DNA of 64,000 bases from Excoecaria cochinchinensis (lineage: Eukaryota; Streptophyta; Magnoliopsida; Malpighiales; Euphorbiaceae): NCBI GenBank assembly GCA_947683425.1, contig CANTUQ010000318.1, positions 124,001 through 188,000 of the forward strand. The letters run 5' to 3'. The translations under genes were made by a program, and so were the position numbers. Positions 11,486-26,400 of the stretch are shown one piece after another (positions within the stretch are counted from its first letter, which is position 1; the number at the start of each line of letters is the position of its first letter). Below the pieces are notes generated by a model. That model saw only the letters and a program-made list of their open reading frames with translations. It did no database searches and was not told the origin of the DNA.

Positions 11486-14400
11486 TCACCAGAATCGAAA
11501 AATCGTAAAAAGTGGTGAAATTTTGGATCCGAGTCCAATCATTCGAGAAAACTTGCTCGGAATAGCTACTGGGAGCTTGCCGGTCACAACGCGTCGAGAA
11601 TTGGCTTCGTCGGGATCTGACGAATTTTTACGGATTTCCCTAGGGGTACCCCTAGGGAAAATCACCATAATCGAAAAATCATAAAAAGTGGTGAAATTTT
11701 GGATCCGAGTCCAATAATTCGGGAAAACTTGATCGGAATAGCTACTGGGAGCTTGCCGGTCACAACGCGTCGAGAATTGGCTTCGTCGGGATCTGACGAA
11801 TTTTTACGGATTTCCTTAGGGGTACCCTTAGGAAAAATCACCAGAATCGAAAAATCGTAAAAAGTGGTAAAATTTTTGATCGGAGTCCAATAATTCGGGA
11901 AAACTTGATCGGAATAGCTACTGGGAGCTTGCCGGTCACAACGCGTCGAGAATTGGCTTCGTCGGGATCTGACGAATTTTTACGGATTTCCCTAGGGGTA
12001 CCCCTAGGGAAAATCACAAGAATCGAAAAATCATAATATGTGGTGAAATTTTTGATCCGAGTTAAATAATTCGGGAAAACTTGATCGGAATAGCTACTGG
12101 AATCTTGCCGGTCACAACGCGTCGAGAATTGGCTTCGTCGGGATCTGACGAATTTTTACGGATTTCCCTAGGGGTACCCCTAGGGAAAATCACCAGAATC
12201 GAAAAATCGTAATATGTGGTGAAAGTTTTGATCCGAGTCCAATAATTCGGGAAAACTTGATCGGAATAGCTACTGGGAGCTTGCCGGTCACAACGCGTCG
12301 AGAATTGGCTTCGTCGGGATCTGACGAATTTTTATGGATTTCCTTAGGGGTACCCCTAGGGAAAATCACCATAATCGAAAAATCGTAAAAAGTGGTGAAA
12401 TTTTGGATCCGAGTCCAATAATTCGGGAAAACTTGATCGGAATAGCTACTGGGAGCTTGCCGGTCACAACGCGTCGAGAATTGGCTTCATCGGGATCTGA
12501 CGAATTTTTACGGATTTTCCTAGGGGTACCCCTAGGGAAAATCACCAGAATCGAAAAATCGTAAAAAGTGGTGAAATTTTGGATCGGAGTCCAATAATTC
12601 GGGAAAACTTGATCGGAATAACTACTGGGAGCTTGCCGGTCACAACGCGTCGAGAATTGGCTTCGTCGGGATCTGACGAATTTTTACGGATTTTCCTAGG
12701 GGTACCCCTAGAAAAAATCACAAGAATCGAAAAATCGTAATATGTGGTGAAATTTTTGATCCGAGTCCAATAATTCGGGAAAACTTGATCGGAATAGCTA
12801 CTGGGAGCTTGCCGGTCACAACGCGTCAAGAATTGGCTTCGTCGGGATCTGACGAATTTTTACGGATTTCCCTAGGGGTACCCTAAGGAAAAATCACAAG
12901 AATCGAAAAATCGTAAAAAATGGTGAAATTTTGGATCCGAGTCCAATAATTCGGGAAAACTTGATCGGAATAGCTACTGGAAGCTTGCCGGTCACAACAC
13001 GTCGAGAATTGGCTTCGTCCGAATTTTTACGGATTTCCCTAGGGGTACCCTTAGGGAAAATCACCAGAATCGAAAAATCGTAAAAAGTGGTGAAATTTTG
13101 GATCCGAGTCCAATAATTCGGGAAAACTTAATCGGAATAGCTACTGGGAGCTTACCGGTCACAACTCGTCGAGAATTGGCTTCATCGGAATTTTTACGGA
13201 TTTCACTAGGGGTACCCCTATGGAAAATCACCAGAATCGAAAAATCGTAAAAAGTGGTGAAATTTTGGATCCGAGTCCAATCATTCGAGAAAACTTGCTC
13301 GGAATAGCTACTGGGAGCTTGCCGGTCACAACGCGTCGAGAATTGGCTTCGTCGGGATCTGACGAATTTTTACGGATTTCCCTAGGGGTACCCCTAGGGA
13401 AAATCACCATAATCGAAAAATCATAAAAAGTGGTGAAATTTTGGATCCGAGTCCAATAATTCGGGAAAACTTGATCGGAATAGCTACTGGGAGCTTGCCG
13501 GTCACAACGCGTCGAGAATTGGCTTCGTCGGGATCTGACGAATTTTTACGGATTTCCCTAGGGGTACCCTTAGGGAAAATCACCAGAATCGAAAAATCGT
13601 AAAAAGTGGTGAAATTTTTGATCGGAGTCCAATAATTCGGGAAAACTTGATCGGAATAGCTACTGGGAGCTTGCCGGTCACAACGCGTCGAGAATTGGCT
13701 TCGTCGGGATCTGACGAATTTTTACGGATTTCCCTAGGGGTACCCCTAGGGAAAATCACAAGAATCGAAAAATCATAATATGTGGTGAAATTTTTGATCC
13801 GAGTCAAATAATTCGGGAAAACTTGATCGGAATAGCTACTGGGATCTTGCCGGTCACAACGCATCGAGAATTGGCTTCGTCGGGATCTGACGAATTTTTA
13901 CGGATTTCCCTAGGGGTACCCCTAGGGAAAATCACCAGAATCGAAAAATCGTAATATGTGGTGAAATTTTTGATCCGAGTCCAATAATTCGGGAAAACTT
14001 GATCGGAATAGCTACTGGGAGCTTGCCGGTCACAACGCGTCGAGAATTGGCTTCGTCGGGATCTGACGAATTTTTACGGATTTCCTTAGGGGTACCCCTA
14101 GGGAAAATCACCATAATCGAAAAATCGTAAAAAGTGGTGAAATTTTGGATCCGAGTCCAATAATTCGGGAAAACTTGATCGGAATAGCTACTGGGAGCTT
14201 GCCGGTCACAACGCGTCGAGAATTGGCTTCGTCGGGATCTGACGAATTTTTACGGATTTCCCTAGGGGTACCCATAGGGAAAATCACCAGAATCGAAAAA
14301 TCGTAAAAAGTGGTGAAATTTTGGATCGGAGTCCAATAATTCGGGAAAACTTGATCGGAATAACTACTGGGAGCTTACCGGTCACAACGCGTCGAGACTT

Positions 14401-14967
14401 GGCTTCGTCGGGATCTGACGAATTTTTACGGATTTCCCTAGGGGTACCCCTAGGGAAAATCACAAGAATCGAAAAATCGTAATATGTGGTGAAATTTTTG
14501 ATCCGAGTCCAATAATTCGGGAAAACTTGATCGGAATAGCTACTGGGAGGTTGCCGGTCACAACGCGTCGAGAATTGGCTTCGTCGGGATCTGACGAATT
14601 TTTACGGATTTCCCTAGGGGTACCCCTAGGAAAAATCACCAGAATCGAAAAATCGTAAAAAATGGTGAAATTTTTGATCCGAGTCCAATAATTCGGGAAA
14701 ACTTGATCGGAATAGCTACTGGAAGCTTGCCGGTCACAACGCGTCGAGAATTGGCTTCGTCCGAATTTTTACGGATTTCCCTAGGGGTACCCTTAGGGAA
14801 AATCACCAGAATCGAAAAATCGTAAAAAGTGGTGAAATTTTGGATCCGAGTCCAATAATTCGGGAAAACTTAATCGGAATAGCTACTGGGAGCTTACCGG
14901 TCACAACTCGTCGAGAATTGGCTTCATCGGAATTTTTACGGATTTCACTAGGTACCCCTAGGGAAAA
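11486..14967. repeat. HOR block A, two 10-mer copies (1,742 + 1,740 bp)
   Basis: Two further copies at 11,486-13,227 and 13,228-14,967. They are more diverged from the 12/13-mers and closer to each other, sharing GAGTTAAAT or GAGTCAAAT and CTGGAATC or CTGGGATC variants. The diagnostic monomer that closes them reads GGGGTACCCCTATGG in the first and CACTAGGTACCCC in the second, which explains the one- and two-base length shifts. Confidence 0.75.
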
Positions 14968-16560
14968 TCACCAGAATCGAAAAATCGTAAAAAGTGGTGA
15001 AATTTTGGATCCGAGTCCAATCATTCGAGAAAACTTGCTCGGAATAGCTACTAGGAGCTTGCCGGTCACAACGCGTCGAGAATTGGCTTCGTCGGAATCT
15101 GACGAATTTTTACGGATTTCCCTAAGGGTACCCCTAGGGAAAATCACCATAATCGAAAAATCATAAAAAGTGGTGAAATTTTGGATCCGAGTCCAATAAT
15201 TCGGGAAAACTTGATCGGAATAGCTACTGGGAGCTTGCCGGTCACAACGCGTCGAGAATTGGCTTCGTCGGGATCTGACGAATTTTTACGGATTTCCCTA
15301 GGGGTACCCTTAGGAAAAATCACCAGAATCGAAAAATCGTAAAAAGTGGTGAAATTTTTGATCGGAGTCCAATAATTCGGGAAAACTTGATCGGAATAGC
15401 TACTGGGAGCTTGCCGGTCACAACGCGTCGAGAATTGGCTTCGTCGGGATCTGACGAATTTTTACGGATTTCCCTAGGGGTACCCCTAGGGAAAATCACA
15501 AGAATCGAAAAATCATAATATGTGGTGAAATTTTTGATCCGAGTCAAATAATTCGGGAAAACTTGATCGGAATAGCTACTGGGATCTTGCCGGTCACAAC
15601 GCGTCGAGAATTGGCTTCGTCAGGATCTGACGAATTTTTACGGATTTCCCTAGGGGTACCCCTAGGAAAAATCACCAGAATCGAAAAATCGTAAAAAGTG
15701 GTGAAATTTTGGATCCGAGTCCAATAATTCGGGAAAACTTGATCGGAATAGCTACTGGGAGCTTGCCGGTCTCAACGAGTCGAGAATTGGCTTCGTCGGG
15801 ATCTGACGAATTTTTACGGATTTCCCTAGGGGTACCCCTAGGAAAAATCACCAGAATCGAAAAATCGTAAAAAGTGGTGAAATTTTTGATCCGAGTCCAA
15901 TAATTCGGGAAAACTTGATCGGAATAGCTACTGGGAGCTTGCCGGTCACAACGCGTCGAGAATTGGCTTCGTCGGGATCTGACGAATTTTTACGGATTTC
16001 CCTAGGGGTACCCCTAGGGAAAATCACCAGAATCGAGAAATCGTAAAAAGTGGTGAAATTTTGGATCCGAGTCCAATAATTCGGGAAAACTTGATCAGAA
16101 TAGCTACTGGGAGCTTGCCGGTCAAAACGCGTCGAGAATTGGCTTCGTCGGGATCTGACGAATTTTTACGGATTTTCCTAGGGGTACCCCTAGGGAAAAT
16201 CACCAGAATCGAAAAATCGTAATATGTGGTGAAATTTTTGATCCGAGTCCAATAATTCGGGAAAACTTGATCGGAATAGCTACTGGGAGCTTGCCGGTCA
16301 CAACGCGTCGAGAATTGGCTTCGTCGGGATCTGACGAATTTTTACGGATTTCCTTAGGGGTACCCCTAGGGAAAATCACCATAATCGAAAAATCGTAAAA
16401 AGTGGTGAAATTTTTGATCCGAGTCCAATAATTCGGGAAAACTTGATCGGAATAGCTACTGGGAGCTTGCCGGTCACAACGCGTCGAGAATTGGCTTCGT
16501 CGGGATCTGACGAATTTTTACGGATTTCCTTAGGGATACCCCAAGGGAAAATCACCATAA
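14968..16560. repeat. HOR block A, degenerate last copy
   Basis: The CCAATCATTCGAG monomer occurs here for the last time (from 14,968), and the last CGTAATATG monomer at about 16,218-16,382 lies 2,268 bp after its counterpart at 13,932. Beyond about 16.56 kb these block-A markers are no longer seen. Confidence 0.6.
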
Positions 16561-18800
16561 TCGAAAAATCGTAAAAAGTGGTGAAATTTTGGATCCTAGT
16601 CCAATAATTCGGGAAAACTTGATCGGAATAGCTACTGGAAGCTTGCCGGTCACAACGCGTCGAGAATTGGTTTCGTCAGAATTTTTACGGATTTCCCTAG
16701 GGGTACCCCTAGGAAAAATCACCAGAATCGAAAAATCGTAAAAAGTGGTGAAATTTTGGATCCGAGTCCAATAATTCGGGAAAACTTGATCGGAATAGCT
16801 ACTGGGAGCTTGCCGGTCAGAACGCGTCGAGAATTGGCTTCGTCGGGAACTGACGAATTTTTACGGATTTCCCTAGGGGTACCCCTAGGAAAAATCACCA
16901 GAATCAAAAAATCATAAAAAGTGGTGAAATTTTTGATCCGAGTCCAATAACTCGGAAAAACTTGATCGGAATAGCTACTGGGAGCTTGCCGGTAACAACG
17001 CGTCGAGAATTGGTTTCGTCGGGATCTGACGAATTTTTACGGATTTCCCTAGGGGTACCCCTTGGGAAAATCACAGAATCGAAAGATCGTAAAAAGTTGT
17101 GAAATTTTGGATCCGAGTCCAATAATTCGGGAAAACTTTATCGGAATAGCTACTGGGAGCTTGCCGGTCACAACGCGTCGAGAATTAGCTTCGTCGGGAT
17201 CTGACGAATTTTTACGGATTTCCCTAGGGGTACCCCTAGGGAAAATCACCAGAATCGAAAAATCGTAAAAAGTAGTGAAATTTTGGATCCGAGTCCAATA
17301 ATTCGGGAAAACTTAATCGGAATAGCTACTGGGAGCTTACCGGTCACAACTCGTCGAGAATTGGCTTCGTCAGGAACTGACGAATTTTTACGGATTTCCC
17401 TAGGGGTACCCCTAGGAAAAATCACCAGAATCAAAAAATCGTAAAAAGTGGTGAAATTTTGGATCCGAGTCCAATAATTCGTGAAAACTTGATCGGAATA
17501 GCTACTGATAGCTTTCCGGTCACAACGCGTCGAGAATTGGCTTCGTCGGGATCTGACGAATTTTTACGGATTTTCCTAGGGGTACCCCAAGGGAAAATCA
17601 CCAGAATCGAAAAATCGTAAAAAGTGGTGAAATTTTGGATCCGAGTCAAATAATTCGGGAAAACTTGATCGGAATAGCTATTGGGAGCTTGCCGGTAACA
17701 ACGCGTCGAGAATTGGCTTCGTCGGTATCTGACGAATTTTTACGGATTTCCCTAGGGGTACCCCTAGGGAAAATCACAGAATCAAAAAATCGTAAAAAGT
17801 TGTGAAATTTTGGATCCGAGTCCAATAATTCAGGAAAACTTGATCGGAATAGCTACTGGGAGCTTGCCGGTCACAACGCGTCGAGAATTGGCTTCGTCGG
17901 GATCTGACGAATTTTTACGAATTTCCCTAGGGGTACCCCTAGGGAAAATCACCAGAATCGAAAAATCGTAAAAAGTGGTGAAATTTTGGATCCGAGTCCA
18001 ATAATTCTGGAAAACTTGATCGGAATAGCTACTGGAAGCTTGCCGGTCACAACGCGTCGAGAATTGGCTTCGTCAGAATTTTTACGGATTTCCCTAGGGG
18101 TACCCCTAGGGAAAATCACCAGAATCGAAAAATCGTAAAAAGTGGTGAAATTTTGGATCCGAGTCCAATAATTCGGGAAAACTTGATCGGAATAGCTACT
18201 GGAAGCTTGCCGGTCAGAACGCGTCGAGAATTGGCTTCGTCGGGAACAGACGAATTTTTACGGATTTCCCTAGGGGTACCCCTAGGGAAAATCACCAGAA
18301 TCGAAAAATCGTAAAAAGTGGTGAAATTTTGGATCCGAGTCCAATAATTCGGGAAAACTTGATCGGAATAGCTACTGGGAGCTTGCCGGTCTCAACGAGT
18401 CGAGAATTGGCTTCGTTGGGATCTGACGAATTTTTACGGATTTCCCTAAGGGTACCCCTAGGAAAAATCACCAGAATCGAAAAATCGTAAAAAGTGGTGA
18501 AATTTTTGATCCGAGTCCAATAATTCGGGAAAACTTGATCAGAATAGCTACTGGGAGCTTGCCGGTCACAACGCGTCGAGAATTGGCTTCGTCGGGATCT
18601 GACGAATTTTTACGAATTTCCCAAGGGGTACCCCTAGGGAAAATCACCAGAATCGAAAAATCGTAAAAAGTGGTGAAATTTTGGATCCGAGTCCAATAAT
18701 TCGGGAAAACTTGATCGGAATAGCTACTGGAAGCTTGCCGGTCACAACGCGTCGAGAATTTGCTTCGTCGGAATTTTTACGGATTTCCCTAGGGGTACCC
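16561..18800. repeat. Satellite stretch without a clear higher-order period
   Basis: Monomers of both length classes with many singleton variants: CACAGAATCG linkers, GGGAACTGACG or GGGAACAGACG, and GGTCTCAACGAG. A weak three-monomer similarity of 527 bp links about 16,719 and 17,246, but I could not establish a stable HOR. This looks like older, more diverged sequence between two amplified blocks. Confidence 0.6.
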
Positions 18801-20358
18801 CTAGGGAAAATCACCAGAATCGAAAAATCGTAAAAAGTGGTGAAATTTTGGATCCGAGTCCAATAATTCGGGAAAACTTGATCGGAATAGCTACTGGGAG
18901 CTTGCCGGTCACAACGCGTCGAGAATTGGCTCCGTCGGGATCTGACGAATTTTTACGGATTTCCCTAGGGGTACCCCTAGGGAAAATCACCAGAATCGAA
19001 AAATCGTAAAAAGTGGTGAAATTTTGGATCCGAGTCCAATAATTCGGGAAAACTTGATCGGAATAGCTACTGGGAGCTTGCCGATCACAACGAGTCGAGA
19101 ATTGGCTTCGTCGGGATCTGACAAATTTTTACGGATTTCCCTATGGGTACCCCTAGGGAAAATCACAAGAATCGAAAAATCGTAAAAAGTGGTGAAATTT
19201 TAGATCCGAGTCCAATAATTCGGAAAAAATTGATCGGAATAGCTACTGGGAGCTTACCGGTCACAACGCGTTGAGAATTGGCTTCGTCGGGATCTTACGA
19301 ATTTTTACGGATTTCCCTAGGGGTACCCCTAGGAAAAATCACCAGAATTGAAAAATCATAAAAAGTGGTGAAATTTTGGATCCGAGTCCAATAATTCGGG
19401 AACACTTGATCGGAATAACTACTGGAAGCTTGCCGGTCACAACGCGTCGAGAATTGGCTTCGTCAGAATTTTTACGGATTTCCCTAGGGGTACCCCTAGG
19501 GAAAATCACCAGAATCGAAAAATCGTAAAAAGTGATTAAATTTTGGATCCGAGTCCAATAATTCGGGAAAACTTGATCGGAATAGCTACTGGGAGCTTGC
19601 CGGCCACAACGCGTCGAGAATTGGCTTCGTCAGAATTTTTACGGATTTCCCTAGGGGTACCCCTTGGGAAAATCACCAGAATCGAAAAATCGTAAAAAGT
19701 GGTGAAATTTTGGATCCGAGTCCAATAATTCGGGAAAACTTGATCGGAATAGCTACTGGGAGCTTGCCGGTCACAACGAGTCGAGAATTGGCTTCGTCGG
19801 GATCTGACGAATTTTTACGGATTTCCCTAGGGGTACCCCTAGGAAAAATCACCAGAATCGAAAAATCGTAAAAAGTGGTGAAATTTTTTATCCGAGTCCA
19901 ATAATTCGGGAAAACTTGATCGGAATAGCTACTGGGAGCTTGCCGGTCACAACGCGTCGAGAATTGGCTTCGTCAGAATTTTTACGGATTTCCCTAGGGG
20001 TACCCCTAGCGAAAATCACCAGAATCGAAAAATCGTAAAAAGTGATGAAATTTTGGATCCGAGTCCAATAATTCGGGAAAACTTGATAGGAATAGCTACT
20101 GGGAGCTTGCCGGCCACAACGCATCGAGAATTGGTTTCGTCAGAATTTTTACGGATTTCCCTAGGGGTACCCCTAGGGAAAATCACCAGAATCGAAAAAT
20201 CGTAAAAAGTGGTGAAATTTTGGATCCGAGTCCAATAATTCGGGAAAACTTGATCGGAATAGCTACTGGGAGCTTGCCGGTCTCAACGAGCCGAGAATTG
20301 GCTTCGTCTGGATCTGACGAATTTTTACGGATTTCCCTAGGGGTACCCCTAGGAAAAA

Positions 20359-23300
20359 TCACCAGAATCGAAAAATCGTAAAAAGTGGTGAAATTTTTGA
20401 TCCGAGTCCAAAAATTCGGGAAAACTTGATCGGAATAGCTACTGGGAGCTTGCCGGTCACAACGCGTCGAGAATTGGCTTCGTCGGGATCTGACGAATTT
20501 TTACGGATTTCCCTAGGGGTACCCCTAGGAAAAATCACCAGAATTGAAAAATCGTAAAAAGTGGTGAAATTTTGGATCCGAGTCCAATAAGTCGGGAACA
20601 CTTGATCGGAATAGCTACTGGAAGCTTGCCGGTCACAACGCGTCGAGAATTGGCTTCGTCAGAATTTTTACGGATTTCCCTAGGGGTACCCCTAGGGAAA
20701 ATCACCAGAATCGAAAAATCGTAAAAAGTGATTAAATTTTGGATCCGAGTCCAATAATTCGGGAAAACTTGATCGGAATAGCTACTGGGAGCTTGCCGGC
20801 CACAACGCGTCGAGAATTGGCTTCGTCAGAATTTTTACGGATTTCCCTAGGGGTACCCCTTGGGAAAATCACCAGAATCGAAAAATCGTAAAAAGTGGTG
20901 AAATTTTGGATCCGAGTCCAATAATTCGGGAAAACTTGATCGGAATAGCTACTGGGAGCTTGCCGGTCACAACGAGTCGAGAATTGGCTTCGTCGGGATC
21001 TGACGAATTTTTACGGATTTCCCTAGGGGTACCCCTAGGAAAAATCACCAGAATCGAAAAATCGTAAAAAGTGGTGAAATTTTTGATCCGAGTCCAATAA
21101 TTCGGGAAAACTTGATCGGAATAGCTACTGGGAGCTTGCCGGTCACAACGCGTCGAGAATTGGCTTCGTCAGAATTTTTACGGATTTCCCTAGGGGTACC
21201 CCTAGCGAAAATCACCAGAATCGAAAAATCGTAAAAAGTGATGAAATTTTGGATCCGAGTCCAATAATTCGGGAAAACTTGATAGGAATAGCTACTGGGA
21301 GCTTGCCGGCCACAACGCGTCGAGAATTGGTTTCGTCAGAATTTTTACGGATTTCCCTAGGGGTACCCCTAGGGAAAATCACCAGAATCGAAAAATCGTA
21401 AAAAGTGGTGAAATTTTGGATCCGAGTCCAATAATTCGGGAAAACTTGATCGGAATAGCTACTGGGAGCTTGCCGGTCTCAACGAGCCGAGAATTGGCTT
21501 CGTCTGGATCTGACGAATTTTTACGGATTTCCCTAGGGGTACCCCTAGGAAAAATCACCAGAATCGAAAAATCGTAAAAAGTGGTGAAATTTTTGATCCG
21601 AGTCCAAAAATTCGGGAAAACTTGATCGGAATAGCTACTGGGAGCTTGCCGGTCACAACGCGTCGAGAATTGGCTTCGTCGGGATCTGACGAATTTTTAC
21701 GGATTTCCCTAGGGGTACCCCTAGGAAAAATCACCAGAATTGAAAAATCGTAAAAAGTGGTGAAATTTTGGATCCGAGTCCAATAAGTCGGGAACACTTG
21801 ATCGGAATAGCTACTGGAAGCTTGCCGGTCACAACGCGTCGAGAATTGGCTTCGTCAGAATTTTTACGGATTTTCCTAGGGGTACCCCTAGGGAAAATCA
21901 CCAGAATCGAAAAATCGTAAAAAGTGATGAAATTTTGGATCCGAGTCCAATAATTCGGGAAAACTTAATCGGAATAGCTACTGGGAGCTTGCCGGCCACA
22001 ACGCGTCGAGAATTGGCTTCGTCAGAATTTTTACGGATTTCCCTAGGGGTACCCCTAGGGAAAATCACCAGAATCGAAAAATCGTAAAAAGTGGTGAAAT
22101 TTTGGATCCGAGTCCAATAATTCGGGAAAACTTGATCGGAATAGCTACTGGGAGCTTGCCGGTCTCAACGAGTCGAGAATTGGCTTCGTCGGGATCTGAC
22201 GAATTTTTACGGATTTCCCTAGGGGTACCCCTAGGAAAAATCACCAGAATCGAAAAATCGTAAAAAGTGGTGAAATTTTTGATCCGAGTCCAAAAATTCG
22301 GGAAAACTTGATCGGAATAGCTACTGGGAGCTTGCCGGTCACAACGCGTCGAGAATTGGCTTCGTCGGGATCTGACGAATTTTTACGGATTTCCCTAGGG
22401 GTACCCCTAGGGAAAATCACCAGAATCGAAAAATCGTAAAAAGTGGTGAAATTTTGGATCCGAGTCCAATAATTCGGGAAAACTTGATCGGAATAGCTAC
22501 TGGGAGCTTGCCGGTCACAACGCGTCGAGAATTGGCTTCGTCGGGATCTGACGAATTTTTACGGATTTCCCTAGGGGTACCCCTAGGGAAAATCACTAGA
22601 ATCGAAAAATCGTAAAAAGTGGTGAAATTTTGGATCCGAGTCCAATAATTCGGGAAAACTTGATCGGAATAGCTACTGGGAGCTTGCCGATCACAACGAG
22701 TCGAGAATTGGCTTCGTCGGGATCTGACAAATTTTTACGGATTTCCCTATGGGTACCCCTAGGGAAAATCACAAGAATCGAAAAATCGTAAAAAGTGGTG
22801 AAATTTTAGATCTGAGTCCAATAATTCGGAAAAACTTGATCGGAATAGCTACTGGGAGCTTATCGGTCACAACGCGTTGAGAATTGGCTTCGTCGGGATC
22901 TAACGAATTTTTACGGATTTCCCTAGGGGTACCCCTAGGAAAAATCACCAGAATTGAAAAATCATAAAAAGTGGTGAAATTTTGGATCCGAGTCCAATAA
23001 TTCGGGAACACTTGATCGGAATAACTACTGGAAGCTTGCCGGTCATAACGCGTCGAGAATTGGCTTCGTCAGAATTTTTACGGATTTCCCTAGGGGTACC
23101 CCTAGAGAAAATCACCAGAATCGAAAAATCGTAAAAAGTGATGAAATTTTGGATCCGAGTCCAATAATTCGGGAAAACTTGATAGGAATAGCTACTGGGA
23201 GCTTGCCGGCCACAACGCGTCGAGAATTGGTTTCGTCAGAATTTTTACGGATTTCCCTAGGGGTACCCCTAGGGAAAATCACCAGAATCGAAAAATCGTA

Positions 23301-23454
23301 AAAAGTGGTGAAATTTTGGATCCGAGTCCAATAATTCGGGAAAAATTGATCGGAATAGCTACTGGGAGCTTGCCGGTCTCAACGAGTCGAGAATTGGCTT
23401 CGTCTGGATCTGACGAATTTTTACGGATTTCCCTAGGGGTACCCCTAGGAAAAA
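20359..23454. repeat. HOR block B, complete copy 1 (3,096 bp)
   Basis: Eighteen monomers, eight of the 167-bp class. It matches the next copy at nearly every base I compared; differences include CGAGCC versus CGAGTC variants at the edges and one TTTCCC/TTTTCC change near 22,920/26,016. The boundaries are a choice of phase. Confidence 0.82.
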
Positions 23455-26400
23455 TCACCAGAATCGAAAAATCGTAAAAAGTGGTGAAATTTTTGATCCG
23501 AGTCCAAAAATTCGGGAAAACTTGATCGGAATAGCTACTGGGAGCTTGCCGGTCACAACGCGTCGAGAATTGGCTTCGTCGGGATCTGACGAATTTTTAC
23601 GGATTTCCCTAGGGGTACCCCTAGGAAAAATCACCAGAATTGAAAAATCGTAAAAAGTGGTGAAATTTTGGATCCGAGTCCAATAAGTCGGGAACACTTG
23701 ATCGGAATAGCTACTGGAAGCTTGCCGGTCACAACGCGTCGAGAATTGGCTTCGTCAGAATTTTTACGGATTTCCCTAGGGGTACCCCTAGGGAAAATCA
23801 CCAGAATCGAAAAATCGTAAAAAGTGATTAAATTTTGGATCCGAGTCCAATAATTCGGGAAAACTTGATCGGAATAGCTACTGGGAGCTTGCCGGCCACA
23901 ACGCGTCGAGAATTGGCTTCGTCAGAATTTTTACGGATTTCCCTAGGGGTACCCCTTGGGAAAATCACCAGAATCGAAAAATCGTAAAAAGTGGTGAAAT
24001 TTTGGATCCGAGTCCAATAATTCGGGAAAACTTGATCGGAATAGCTACTGGGAGCTTGCCGGTCACAACGAGTCGAGAATTGGCTTCGTCGGGATCTGAC
24101 GAATTTTTACGGATTTCCCTAGGGGTACCCCTAGGAAAAATCACCAGAATCGAAAAATCGTAAAAAGTGGTGAAATTTTTGATCCGAGTCCAATAATTCG
24201 GGAAAACTTGATCGGAATAGCTACTGGGAGCTTGCCGGTCACAACGCGTCGAGAATTGGCTTCGTCAGAATTTTTACGGATTTCCCTAGGGGTACCCCTA
24301 GCGAAAATCACCAGAATCGAAAAATCGTAAAAAGTGATGAAATTTTGGATCCGAGTCCAATAATTCGGGAAAACTTGATAGGAATAGCTACTGGGAGCTT
24401 GCCGGCCACAACGCGTCGAGAATTGGTTTCGTCAGAATTTTTACGGATTTCCCTAGGGGTACCCCTAGGGAAAATCACCAGAATCGAAAAATCGTAAAAA
24501 GTGGTGAAATTTTGGATCCGAGTCCAATAATTCGGGAAAACTTGATCGGAATAGCTACTGGGAGCTTGCCGGTCTCAACGAGCCGAGAATTGGCTTCGTC
24601 TGGATCTGACGAATTTTTACGGATTTCCCTAGGGGTACCCCTAGGAAAAATCACCAGAATCGAAAAATCGTAAAAAGTGGTGAAATTTTTGATCCGAGTC
24701 CAAAAATTCGGGAAAACTTGATCGGAATAGCTACTGGGAGCTTGCCGGTCACAACGCGTCGAGAATTGGCTTCGTCGGGATCTGACGAATTTTTACGGAT
24801 TTCCCTAGGGGTACCCCTAGGAAAAATCACCAGAATTGAAAAATCGTAAAAAGTGGTGAAATTTTGGATCCGAGTCCAATAAGTCGGGAACACTTGATCG
24901 GAATAGCTACTGGAAGCTTGCCGGTCACAACGCGTCGAGAATTGGCTTCGTCAGAATTTTTACGGATTTTCCTAGGGGTACCCCTAGGGAAAATCACCAG
25001 AATCGAAAAATCGTAAAAAGTGATGAAATTTTGGATCCGAGTCCAATAATTCGGGAAAACTTAATCGGAATAGCTACTGGGAGCTTGCCGGCCACAACGC
25101 GTCGAGAATTGGCTTCGTCAGAATTTTTACGGATTTCCCTAGGGGTACCCCTAGGGAAAATCACCAGAATCGAAAAATCGTAAAAAGTGGTGAAATTTTG
25201 GATCCGAGTCCAATAATTCGGGAAAACTTGATCGGAATAGCTACTGGGAGCTTGCCGGTCTCAACGAGTCGAGAATTGGCTTCGTCGGGATCTGACGAAT
25301 TTTTACGGATTTCCCTAGGGGTACCCCTAGGAAAAATCACCAGAATCGAAAAATCGTAAAAAGTGGTGAAATTTTTGATCCGAGTCCAAAAATTCGGGAA
25401 AACTTGATCGGAATAGCTACTGGGAGCTTGCCGGTCACAACGCGTCGAGAATTGGCTTCGTCGGGATCTGACGAATTTTTACGGATTTCCCTAGGGGTAC
25501 CCCTAGGGAAAATCACCAGAATCGAAAAATCGTAAAAAGTGGTGAAATTTTGGATCCGAGTCCAATAATTCGGGAAAACTTGATCGGAATAGCTACTGGG
25601 AGCTTGCCGGTCACAACGCGTCGAGAATTGGCTTCGTCGGGATCTGACGAATTTTTACGGATTTCCCTAGGGGTACCCCTAGGGAAAATCACTAGAATCG
25701 AAAAATCGTAAAAAGTGGTGAAATTTTGGATCCGAGTCCAATAATTCGGGAAAACTTGATCGGAATAGCTACTGGGAGCTTGCCGATCACAACGAGTCGA
25801 GAATTGGCTTCGTCGGGATCTGACAAATTTTTACGGATTTCCCTATGGGTACCCCTAGGGAAAATCACAAGAATCGAAAAATCGTAAAAAGTGGTGAAAT
25901 TTTAGATCTGAGTCCAATAATTCGGAAAAACTTGATCGGAATAGCTACTGGGAGCTTATCGGTCACAACGCGTTGAGAATTGGCTTCGTCGGGATCTAAC
26001 GAATTTTTACGGATTTTCCTAGGGGTACCCCTAGGAAAAATCACCAGAATTGAAAAATCATAAAAAGTGGTGAAATTTTGGATCCGAGTCCAATAATTCG
26101 GGAACACTTGATCGGAATAACTACTGGAAGCTTGCCGGTCATAACGCGTCGAGAATTGGCTTCGTCAGAATTTTTACGGATTTCCCTAGGGGTACCCCTA
26201 GAGAAAATCACCAGAATCGAAAAATCGTAAAAAGTGATGAAATTTTGGATCCGAGTCCAATAATTCGGGAAAACTTGATAGGAATAGCTACTGGGAGCTT
26301 GCCGGCCACAACGCGTCGAGAATTGGTTTCGTCAGAATTTTTACGGATTTCCCTAGGGGTACCCCTAGGGAAAATCACCAGAATCGAAAAATCGTAAAAA

